A stretch of DNA of 64,000 bases from Patagioenas fasciata. Its lineage: Eukaryota; Chordata; Aves; Columbiformes; Columbidae. The notes under the pieces were generated by a model that worked only from the letters and a program-made list of their open reading frames with translations, did not search any database and was not told the origin of the DNA. A program made the translations under genes and the position numbers. Of the stretch, positions 41,514 through 51,534 are shown piece after piece (position 1 is the first letter of the stretch; each line of letters starts with the position of its first letter). Location: the NCBI RefSeq assembly GCF_037038585.1, contig NC_092520.1, forward strand, positions 63,074,001 to 63,138,000. The letters are read 5' to 3'.

Positions 41514-43736
41514 CAGTCACCACACCACCATTTTTTTTTGCAGGCTTTGTCTCATTTCCTAGTATATATCCGGAAGGTTAAATAGCCAGCTCAAGTTATT
41601 TTGGTGGTGCTATTTCTTCCTGGTGGTATTAAGCCGTGACATTCAATCCACAGCAGCACAGCCAAGCAGCATTTGAGGATCTCTGTGTACATTAGGTATG
41701 TCAGACATCAAAGCAGGAGGCTCACATTTAGGTCTAACCCCACTCATATTATTAAATTTAAAGATGATGTCAATACTGTTGTGAGTTACGCATCAAATAT
41801 AAATTGGTTACAGAACATTTCTGAATGTTAAACTACCTCAGATTGCCTCAGTTAGTGAGATTAGATGGTGAATGTAATTTACATGTTGAGCAGTGGAAAA
41901 ATTCTTCCATGTACTAACAAGGATACATTAAACAATGTCTCCAGCCAGTTTCCTTCCCTTAACATCCTTTGCTTCTTAAGTTATTGTTTAATTCACTTCC
42001 TAATCCTAAATTAGCGCAGGTAGTACTGATTTAGTACTATTTGGTATTGATGTAGCGATTGCACTTTTTTTTTCTGACCAACATACATGATAAGAAGCTT
42101 TTCATTTCTGAACTGAACAATTATAGGCTTGTTCTGCTGGTGAACTGAATATGCAAATAATTATTAGAAAAATAGGCAATGCTCCCAGGAAAGCCTCTAG
42201 TTTCCAAGTCCAGTCCAATTAGTAAAGAAGGAAGCTTTCTTACACAGCTTTTATCATGGACTGTTTCACTGATCAGATAGCGATTATTAATAGAGATGGG
42301 ACTGAACACTCTCCAGAATGAAAAGTAACTAGGTATAGAGTAAATTATATCAAGTAGTGCTTAATGTAATGCAGGTTTATAAATATCATCACATCAAGTT
42401 ATCACATTTAATATGATGAAAATACATAGACATCTGCAGTGCTTTAAAGGTGCCCTAGATAATCCAAGATAAACACTTAAAAACCTACTTTGCTTAATTT
42501 AAAAGGAGATTTTATCTTATCTATATAGTGTCTTTCCTTTTTTTGGATAACAGCTGTATCTGATCAGGAGCTGGCATATGCCTTCTGGAAACTGGCTGAA
42601 AGATGGGGCAGCAATAACTGCTGCAGAGCTGTCTTCAGAACATACTTTACATGAATACAGAAACTCTCAATTGGGAGCATAGCAAACATGGACAAAGAAA
42701 AAAGAGACAAAAATTTCAGACAATCTTCAGCCCAGGGTTCATATGATGTTTGATAGTCCAGTTTCTGTGTTTAAAAGCAAGAATATCCCATTACTTTGTG
42801 GGAAACATGAGGCTTAACACAAGGCCATGGAGTAATAAAAGTCTGATACTCTCCTTACAACAGGCATGTTTATGTGGGGTAATAACTTAAATAATAAAGT
42901 AGGATTTCACCTGAAATATGCCAGAAGAATATGGCATAGGAGGCCAGACCTCATAGATGGTTTGTTTGCTAAATGACGAGGTCACCCAAACTTGAGAACT
43001 CCAGAAGTGCAGCATGTCAGTGACTCCCTTATTTCTCCTTTCTAACCAGCTCTGGTGTGACTCTGTGTGTGCCCCTTGGCTTTTATGAAGTTTTAGATTT
43101 TTAGGATTCAAGGCCTCTGGAAGTCCTTGTTTGGTAAGCTGTTTGTCAAGTGCCTACTCATTTATCAGAACATACTCTGTGGTTTTATTTGGCCAAAATT
43201 AAAAGCATTGAAAGTGATAATTGCTGCAAACAAGACTATCAAAGCTGAGGAAGAATAGGCAAGACTGGGATTCTTAGACACTGGGAGCTTGAAGAGAAAA
43301 CAGGCAGAGGGCTGAGCCAAATAACCACTGCCATAGTCTGTCTCTGTTGGGTGGCTGCAGTTTTGATTAACAAAAAAGAGAACAGCCAGAGGTGCATAGA
43401 GATTCTGGGGCAAAGTAAAAGATTTCAGCTGCTGCTGTCTTGGTGTATCCTGTCTGAGGGGGCAGTAACAGCACCCATGCAAACCCTTCATCTAGGGAGG
43501 TGAAGCTCCAGTAAGGTAGGTAAGCCTTCAGCCGGGCTTGTGCTGGAAGAGTTAATTTAGCTTTCTTTCAAAAGGAGCACTAAGAGAACATCTTACTGCT
43601 CACTGGCAGTGTCAGAAGTAAATCTGAAGTGAACTGGTGATGATACAAAGGTCTATAACCTAAATGGATATAATATAAATATGGGATCATGAGGGCTAGA
43701 AGGGTGAAGATGCTAACTGTAAGGCAGATGGTGACG

Positions 43737-43779
43737 TTTATTGACTGTAGCATTTATTGACTGTAATACTTATTGACGG
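43737..43779. repeat. 16-bp tandem repeat, about three copies
   Basis: TTTATTGACTGTA occurs at 43737 and 43753 and, degenerate as CTTATTGACGG, at 43769. Confidence 0.85.
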
Positions 43780-43948
43780 ATCATTAAAAGGCTTCTATTG
43801 CCTTGGCACTTCAGTACCTACTGCATAGGAAACAGAGTGAGTCAACAAATCGTAGAACTAAAAATAAAAGCTCCATCAACTCATGTGGTCTGATGCAAAA
43901 ATAGTCCGGAGAGCACTTGAAAGCTTGGTCAAGCTGACAGACGTAATG

Positions 43949-44010
43949 CTCAGCCTTGATGCTTTAGGCCAAGCTTTGCTGCATTAGGCTGAGCCTTGCT
44001 GCATGCCAGG
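43949..44010. repeat. 20-bp degenerate tandem repeat, about three copies
   Basis: Units begin at 43949 (CTCAGCCTTGATGCTTTAGG), 43969 (CCAAGCTTTGCTGCATTAGG) and 43989 (CTGAGCCTTGCTGCATGCC...). They are clearly related, with several substitutions each. Confidence 0.75.
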
Positions 44011-45029
44011 CTGGGACTCTGGCCAGGGGCCAGAGGGAGCAGGTTCCCAGAACCCTCCCCTGAGCGTGCCTTGCTGTCAGTACTGGCCAGTGCAAACCCC
44101 AGACGTGAAAAATAGCAAGGGTGGCCCAGCAGACGGTAACACTTGCTGTGTCACAGGGACACGGTGATTTCCCATGTGGATGGGGACGAATCCAGTTTGA
44201 TAGTTTTATCAAATGTAGCCAGTATGTTGACTACTCCTACAACTGTGAATGAGAATCCCCTTGTAAACCTCAACAACCAATAAATCCCATCAAATTACCT
44301 GCTCAATCCTCTTCCTCTTTACCTGAGCAAAGTGTGGCCATGTCATCATAAATACGCGCATTGGTACATTTTGTTGCTGCTGCTCAATGCATTCACCAAG
44401 AGCCTCTAGCCTCTCTGTGTTCTCCTTTCCCATCCCATGTGCTGCCTTTCCATCCTCCTGTACTTCAGAAATGTCTTGAAAACTGCCTGTCTCCGGCCAA
44501 AGACTTCGGAATAAAGTGGGGGACAGGCTATTCACACCAGTAGCAGGACACTACTTCCCTCTGGTAAGGACTGCATGTTTAAAACCAAAAGGGGCATAGA
44601 GCTTTGGCAAACTTTTATAGGACTGAAAAATATGAATAGAAAATGATCTTACAAAATACACCCAAGCGTCATTCTGTGTAGCTTCCAGCCCAATAGGTCT
44701 GTATCTCAGAGAAAAGGATTTTCTTCTATTAACCTAGTTTACTAAGTGAATTTTCCACAAGGCAGTGAACGAGCATCATTAGCATTCACTCTGAGTGAAA
44801 GACTGGCTTTGACTGTGGTTCTGCTTATTTGACTTCTCTCACTAAGCCTTATCCATCATGACGAATGCTTGGCCCACTTTGATTCTGGTAGGCGTAAGGC
44901 AAAGTCTGCTGAGGAACGGAACCTGGGTGAAGTCCAGTCCCTGCTACTGCAGTCAAGTCATATAATCAGTTTAATGCACTCGTTATATTCCTTTCTAAAA
45001 ATGGTTATTTGCCCCACTATTTCTTAGCA

Positions 45030-45480
45030 GCACTGAAGATTTTTATGGCTAGAAGAATCAAATATCTTTTCCTGATTTCCATCACAAATTTAGTCAGGAC
45101 CTGTTTATTTCCATTTGTTCTTGTGCTAGCATTGTCCTTAAGCTTAAATACCTTTTGCCTGTCTGTGATATTTACCCACGGATGTATTTATAGACAGCCC
45201 TCCTGCCCCCTTTCTCAGGCTTTGTTTCACCAGGGCAAACAAGCCAAGCTCCCATAAGATCACTGTCAGTCTTCCAATGACTCTGTTTCAGTGTGATTTA
45301 ATTTTTCTGGAACACAAGTATCCAAGCCTCTGTGCTATACTCCAGATGAGGTTTTACTAATGACTCTGGAACACTTTTTATCTTTACTCTGCCCAAAATT
45401 CTTCATCAAATACATCCTAGAATCCAATTTGCCCTTTTTTATGAATGGTCACATCAGTCCTCTGTAATCAGAGAGCTCAT
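45030..45480 (-). mobile_element. Ancient CR1 fragment (minus orientation)
   Basis: The order of landmarks follows CR1 in reverse: 'ctttctcaggctttgtttca', 'ctgtgctatactccagatga', 'atacatcctagaatccaatt' and 'atgaatggtcacatcagtc'. Every segment is substantially diverged. Boundaries are approximate. Confidence 0.65.
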
Positions 45481-46352
45481 TGCAAAAGTTTTAGAACTCT
45501 CTGTTTAAGAAATGTCACAGATTCATCAGCTTCAACGGAGCTGTGACAGCTTCCACCAGCTGGGGATCTGCATCTGATATTTCAGCTTGCAGGACACAGC
45601 TTTCTCTGTGGCTGGCCTGAAATAGTGGAGCTCACTGCCAACTCCCCTCCCCCAAGACCTTCCCCAGGGGAACCACTGATTCGCTTCCACCCGGTCTGCA
45701 ATGTTGAAAAAGCACTTACTCCATCTCATGCTAACAAAATACAGGGAAAAAATTGGCAAATACTATCCATTCAGTATGCCTGTGTTTAAAAAAAAAAAAA
45801 TCTGAAAATCTCAGCTCCTTTTTCTTTAAATTCAAAACATTTTCAATCATTTTAGCCGGTTTGATTTCTTGCTCTTCATTTCTTTCTCAGTCCTTATTAA
45901 ATGCGAAAAAAACTTTTGAAATGGCAATTAAAATAGATTTCTTTCCGTGGAGAAAGCCTATGTAACTGCACTACTGCCTATTGTCCTCCTAAATTTCTTC
46001 CTTTCTCAGGTCTATCCTTCATCTTCTATCATCTGTGATTTAGACTAAGTCCTTTGTGGCAAGAACCTTCATTTTATATTCGTCTCTGCCTAAAGCAGAG
46101 ACATTATTTGTTTCTGAAAGTATAAAGAATGTAGCAGATCAATGCCATTATCCTGAACTGCACTTAGAAGACAAAGGCAGCGTGGCTGTGGAATTGATGC
46201 TCTCAGAGCATGGAAGCAGAGCTACATTTTGAGCTACCACAAACTTGTGAGAGGACTATGTGGATATTTCCATCTAAAGATCATAGCCAGGGAAAAAGCT
46301 ACAAAAGCACTAATATATAAGGATATATACATATAATAATATATAGTAATAT

Positions 46353-46819
46353 AAGGATGTAAAGCTACAGAGGAGGACCATGAAGTTGGTGAAGGGTTTA
46401 GAGGGGAAGCCGTATGAGGAACAGCTGAAGTCACTTGGTTTGTTCAGCCTGGAGAAGAGGAGACTGAGGGGAGACCTCACGGCAGCTACAGCTTCCTCAC
46501 AAGGGGAGGAGGAGGGGCAGGCACTGATCTCTTCTCTCTGGTGACCAATGACAGAACCCAAGGGAATGGCAGGAAGATGTGCCAGGAGAGGTTTAGGTTG
46601 GACTTTAGGAAAAGGTTCTTCCCCCAGAGGGTGGTAGGAGCACTGGAACAGGCTCCCCAGGGAGGTGTCACGGCCCCAAGCCTGACAGTGTTCAAGAAGA
46701 GACTGGACAACACCCTCAGACACATGGTGTGAACTGTGGGGTTGCCCTGTGCAGGGACAGGAGTTGGACTCGATGATCCTTGTGGGTTTCTTCTGACTCA
46801 GGACATTCTATGATTCTAA
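46353..46819 (+). mobile_element. CR1 LINE 3' fragment
   Basis: Contains 'ttgttcagcctggagaagag', 'aggttcttcccccagaggg', 'ggagcactggaacaggctcc', 'gttggactcgatgatccttg' and the end ATTCTATGATTCT. An AT-rich stretch with a repeated ATATAAGGAT lies at its 5' edge (46313 and 46346). Confidence 0.93.
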
Positions 46820-49800
46820 TGATTGTGATAAAGCTTGTAACGCACAAAATTGTCTTAGTTACCCCATCAAATGAAGCAGTTTTTAACAAAAATTTTGACT
46901 GCTAAGACTAAGATAGCTAAGGATCTGGCAGCAGCCTGGACTCTGAGCTCAGAGACCATGGTGTCAATAGGCTGCAATGATTTAAAATAAAGATGTGGTG
47001 ACAGTATTTCAGCTTTTGAATAGACCTTAAAGGCATTTGCCCAGGAAGTAGAAGAGCAACCAGGCTAGAGGCTTGAGAGATTTGGAATCCATATGCAGGG
47101 CTAAATAAATCAGGGAGTTGAGCTCTGAGGTATTTCTCTCACAGCTAAAAGCCCTAACCATCTCAGCATCCCTGTTTTCCCTCAGACGCTGTGACAGGTG
47201 CCTGCAGCTCCCATGGAAGAAAAAGGTTTAGAAACACCTTTTTCTTTGCTTTTTCTTTTTAGGACTGGCCTGGACATTTCTGCATTCAGGACACTGCATA
47301 CTGTGAACCCTATCTGAGAGGCCCAAGCCTGCCTGGCCAACCAACATAGAATCATTTCGGTTGGAAAAGATCTTTAACATAATCAAGATCAACCATTACA
47401 CTGCCCTGGAGCTGAGCAGTTTGATTGACAGGCTTCTCAGGACCAGAAATTTTGCATCTGCCTATTAAAAACTTGCAAGATAGTGAAATAATTGGTTCTC
47501 TGTTGGTGGTGTTTCTGCATTGTCACCTGTGTCAGTACCACACAGCTCATGGATCTGCCTTCCAGAGTTCAGCAACACCATCTTTGGCATATAGATTTTA
47601 ACTGACACCTTCAGCTGACACGTAGTCAATCAACAGCAAAGAGAACTGGTGATATTGAACTTGTGATAGCTGGTTTCAGGAACTGCAATAGACTAGCTTC
47701 CCTGCAAGCCTCCAGATACTTTTGAAAGGTAGGTTTAACTAGACATGGAAATATATCTCTGAGCTTAATACAGAAGCGTTCCTTTGTTGGGGCAAGGTTT
47801 TTGCTCAGAGGGACATAAACCTCCCTGGGCTAAAACTACAGTGATAGTTACATACAGCATGTGAATCCCAGCACAGTGATTGATCCAGTATGACCCTTAC
47901 ATAGCTAATTGCAGACTGTCAAGGCAATTTCTGTTCAAGCCAGACCAATATTTAATTAGCCTCCTCCCCATTGGAATCCTGACCTTGGTTTGGCACCAGG
48001 AAAACAAAGAGTCGTGTATCCGGCCAAAGCATCTCATTGCTGCTCCAGGGGCAGGCAGATGAGATAGTAACAACTGAAAATGAAAAATGCCAAATGAAAG
48101 TCCAAAATGAAGCAGCAGCTTTCTCTATCTCCTATTTCCTTCCTCTCCTGCTCTCCCCCTTCTAAAACCTGTTGCTCAGGCTAAAAGACTAAATAAAACC
48201 TGCAGAAGTACAATTGCCATTTAGTGACTTTCAGTTAATTTATGGCACAAAATACAGGAGATATCTCTACTGGCAACTTTTTGGTCAAATCGAAAACTGG
48301 CAATTTATTCCTGCTGTTTTGTCTTTCAACTGCTTGCTAATCTGTGGCAGAAATTTACCTTCTACCTCATGCCTACCTGGTTTCCTTAGTAACTTCTCAT
48401 AAGAATATGATAAAAGCTTGGGAAACGCCAAAGAAATTGTCAACTGTTTAATATATATTTACTTAAAATGATGCACTGTTAAATCTACTAGGTCTCTGCC
48501 AAAGATGTCTGACATATTTCTTTCTCTCTTGTTCATGAAAGTGTCCAGATATGATTAAACAAACAAACAAAAAATCAAAATATAAAAATCTCTTTGCTTG
48601 TGTAAAGAGATTTAAGACCTGGAAGTTACCTGGACATACAAACATGCTCCATATCTATCCTTTATTTATGAGAGTCTGTACCAAAGTGACTTTTTCAGCT
48701 TTGCATATATTTAAAATGTTTTGCAGAAAAATGTGGTTAGAATCATGCCTTTTGATGTCTTCAGAAAGAGTTTAGGTTGCTTAAACATTATCATAAAGGG
48801 TGCTTAAATAAAGATATTATCAGTTTATGATTTAGAAGCAAAAGTGGAAGCATAGTCAGCACAGAAGAGAATCAGAACAGTTTAATTTTGAAACAAAGTA
48901 GTGCAGATTGACAATAATAATGTTGCATTGTTTTTGTTGCTTCAAAACTCCCACCATGGCATGGGTTCCACTTGATGGATAGTGCAGATGCAAAATATCC
49001 GTCTGTTCTATGAGCTTGTGGTATAAACGGTCAGTACTGAGGCACACAGGAGGAATGGATAAAACAAGGAAGCAGTGCAGAGAGTTTGGGTGGTTTGCAG
49101 TAAATACATTGTAAGGGAAAATCTGACAAGAAGGGAGATCTGACAAGGAGGGAAGCCAGGAAGGGACTGGCATGCCTCTAAATCTTTTTGGCACTTCCAC
49201 ATTATTCCTCTGAAGATTTGAAAATGGTTCCCCCACCTGTGATAAGTGTCTTCCAGGTAGGTCATCTACAGGACCTTCCAATGGCAAAAACCAGCCACGT
49301 TTGTGTTCTTTGTAGCTAACCAGCTGTTGGGTAGAAAGCTGTTGCTCAAAATATATATGGAAGGGGCAAAAGGAAAGACAAAGTTTCAAATAGCTAATGC
49401 TAACTAGTTTTGGAAGAGGTACCACACCTCAGGCATCAGAGTTTAAGAAATCTGCTTCTATTATGGATTAGAAGGAGATCAAATGTTGGAGTTACATTAT
49501 CTCATACCCAAATGGACCTCTGTCTATCTGAGAAACATGGGGGTCCAGGAGGGCACTCTGGACCAGGAAAAGAACCCAACAAAGATGCAGCTCTTGGGCT
49601 GTGGTGAATGTGACAAGCTGGGCTGGAAGCAGAAACAGAGAGATGATCTCAGTGTTGGCAATGACCCCTCTAACACTGCTGAAAGCAGTGTTGCCCCTCA
49701 AGGGGGTTTGGTGGGGTGCAAGGGGAAGGAGGCAGAGCGTGGGCCATGGCAGCATCGCCTCTCCAGCATGTGTGCCACATCAGAGGGGCTGATGGCGATA

Positions 49801-50044
49801 GGGGGCCCTGGAAAGCGCACACCAGGTCTTAACAAAAAAAATAATAGAGATTGCACACCAAGTGCAGTCCAAGCCAAGTCCTGAGGCATGGGTTTTGCCA
49901 GAATAAAAAGCATAGCAATGCTTTCACCACTTTATTTCGGATTAGCCTTACTCATCCTTTGGAATATTTACACTGGCTTCACAACTAGTGCCACAGACCG
50001 TAGAGGTGGGAGCTGGAGGGAGGAGCACCGGGGAGGCACATGGC
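46820..50044. other. Intergenic DNA, no gene recognised
   Basis: Contains a very short CR1 tail at 47346-47410. The minus strand at 48856-49425 has a 189-codon open frame without recognisable domain, and the plus strand at 49483-49884 a 133-codon frame. Neither has splice or similarity support, so both are left unannotated as genes. Confidence 0.55.
47346..47410 (-). mobile_element. Very short CR1 tail (minus orientation)
   Basis: CATAGAATCATTTCGGTTGG followed by 'aaaagatctttaacataatc' and 'aagatcaaccatta' is the reversed 3' end of a CR1. Confidence 0.85.
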
Positions 50045-50671
50045 AAGCTGCAGGTATGATGCCCTTGTGGCCAAGAAGGCCAACAGTATCCTGGGGTGCA
50101 TTAGGAAAAGTGTGACCAGCAGGTTGAGGGAGGTTCTCCTCCCCCTCTGCCCTGGTGAGGCCACATCTGGAGAACAGCATCCAGTTCTGGGCTCTCCAGT
50201 TCAAGAAAGACACGGGATTACTGGAGAAAGTCCAGCGGAGAGCTGCAAAGATGATTAGGAGTCTGGAGCATCTTTCTAATAAGAAAAGGCTGAGAGAGCT
50301 GGGTCTGTTCAGCCAGGGGAACAGAAGGCTGAGAGGGGATCTCTTCAATATTTATAAATATCTCAAGGATGGATGTCAAGAGGACGGGACCAGACTCTTT
50401 TCAGTGCTGCCCAACGATAGGATGAGAAGCAACAGGCACAGACTGTAACACAGGAGTTTGCATCTAAACATGAGGAGAAACTTCTTTACGTTGAGGGTGC
50501 CAGAGCACTGGAACAGGCTGCCCAGAGAGGCTGTGGAGTCTCCTTCTCTGGAGACATTCAAAACCCACCTGGACACATTCCTGTGTGATCTGCTCTGGGT
50601 GAACCTGCTTTAGCAGGTGGGTTGGACCAGATGATCTCCCTTCCAACCCCAACCATTCTGTGATTCTGTGA
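50045..50671 (+). mobile_element. CR1 LINE 3' fragment next to the ARHGEF7 CpG island
   Basis: Begins in ORF2 ('ccaagaaggccaacagtatc', 'ccacatctggagaacagcat'), continues through 'agagctgggtctgttcagcc' and 'gagcactggaacaggctgc', and ends 'ggaccagatgatctcccttc' then ATTCTGTGATTCTGTGA. The ORF2 tail peptide EHWNRLPREAVESPSLETF is intact in frame in places. It stops roughly 80 bp before CpG-rich sequence begins. Confidence 0.95.
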
Positions 50672-51161
50672 CGGAGGACACCGAGATGAGCCAGCGATCC
50701 AGCCGCTGGGCTGAGGCTCCCTAACGGGCTTGTGTGTGAGAATGACGAGCACAATGCAAAAATCGCGTCAGCGGCGTCAGCCGGGCCAAGAACCCGCTGC
50801 CGGTGCTCCCACAGGGAGCCGGTACCACATCGGTCTCCCACAGCCTCGCACTAAAGGCCCGTGGGGGCTTGTTCCCAGAGCGACGGCGCTGGCGTCGGAT
50901 GATGAGGAGCCAGCGGATCCGGTAACTTTTCCTCGCCCCTAAGGAAGCCACCGGCTGCTCCTTCCCTGCGGCGCGGCCGCCCCGCTGCGCGCCCGCGGAG
51001 GCGCCGTCCGCTCGCTAGGGGGCAGCCGCCGCCCGCCCCTCGGGGCGCGGGGGGACGCGGGTCGGCGCGGTTGGGGTGCGGAGCGGTGCGCGCCGTTTCT
51101 GCGGGCGCGCTGCCCCCCCGCGCGGCGGGGCCGCCTGCCGCCACTGCCAGTGATGTCATGG

Positions 51162-51182
51162 GGCGGCGGCGGCGGCGGCGGC
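51162..51182 (+). repeat. (GGC)7 trinucleotide repeat in the ARHGEF7 promoter/5'UTR
   Basis: Seven uninterrupted GGC units begin 208 bp upstream of the ATG, immediately after TGATGTCATGG. Length polymorphism is plausible for a repeat of this type. Confidence 0.9.
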
Positions 51183-51369
51183 GCGGGGGCGGGGAGGGGG
51201 CGGCACTGCAGCTGCATGTGTCTGTAGCGGCGGCGGCGGGGCCGCGGCGTCGTCATCTGCATTCACATGGGGGCGGCGCCGGCCTCCGCCTGAAGCCCCC
51301 GCCCGGGGAGACACAAAACCCACGCGAGGCGCGGGGTGCTGCGACCCCCGCCCCGCCGCTGCCGCCGCC

Positions 51370-51534
51370 ATGAATTCGGCGGAGCAGACCGTTACGTGGC
51401 TGATCGCCCTGGGTGTGCTGGAGTCGCCCAAAAAGACCATCTCCGATCCCGAAGGGTTCCTCCAGTCCTCCCTGAAGGACGGGGTGGTGCTCTGCCGCCT
51501 GCTCGACCGCCTGCTCCCGGGCACCATAGACAAA
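51370..51534 (+). CDS. ARHGEF7: ARHGEF7 (beta-PIX) coding exon 1, start of CH domain
   Basis: The 165-nt coding part of exon 1 gives 55 codons, beginning [19 protein letters not shown] and ending [12 protein letters not shown]. The donor is a consensus AAA|GTAAGT at 51534/51535, phase 0. These residues are the first half of the N-terminal calponin-homology domain; the motif [15 protein letters not shown] is typical of CH domains. The start has a strong context (GCCGCCATGA) and matches the vertebrate beta-PIX start as I know it. The full protein continues with SH3 (PAK binding), DH-PH (nucleotide exchange on Rac1/Cdc42), a GIT-binding region and a coiled coil. It acts at focal adhesions and membrane protrusions. 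None of those exons was found before the right edge. Confidence 0.97.

Larger units (their letters stand above)
38516..45029. other. Intergenic DNA, no gene recognised
   Basis: Unique sequence with a (GTTTTT)n-like tract at 41485-41513 and two small tandem repeats at 43737-43779 and 43949-44010. No exon, RNA gene or mobile element was recognised. Confidence 0.6.

Noticed and set aside
49483-49884. 133-codon plus-strand frame upstream of the CR1 copy
   Set aside because: Hydrophilic, low-information peptide with no domain; likely chance in GC-richer sequence.
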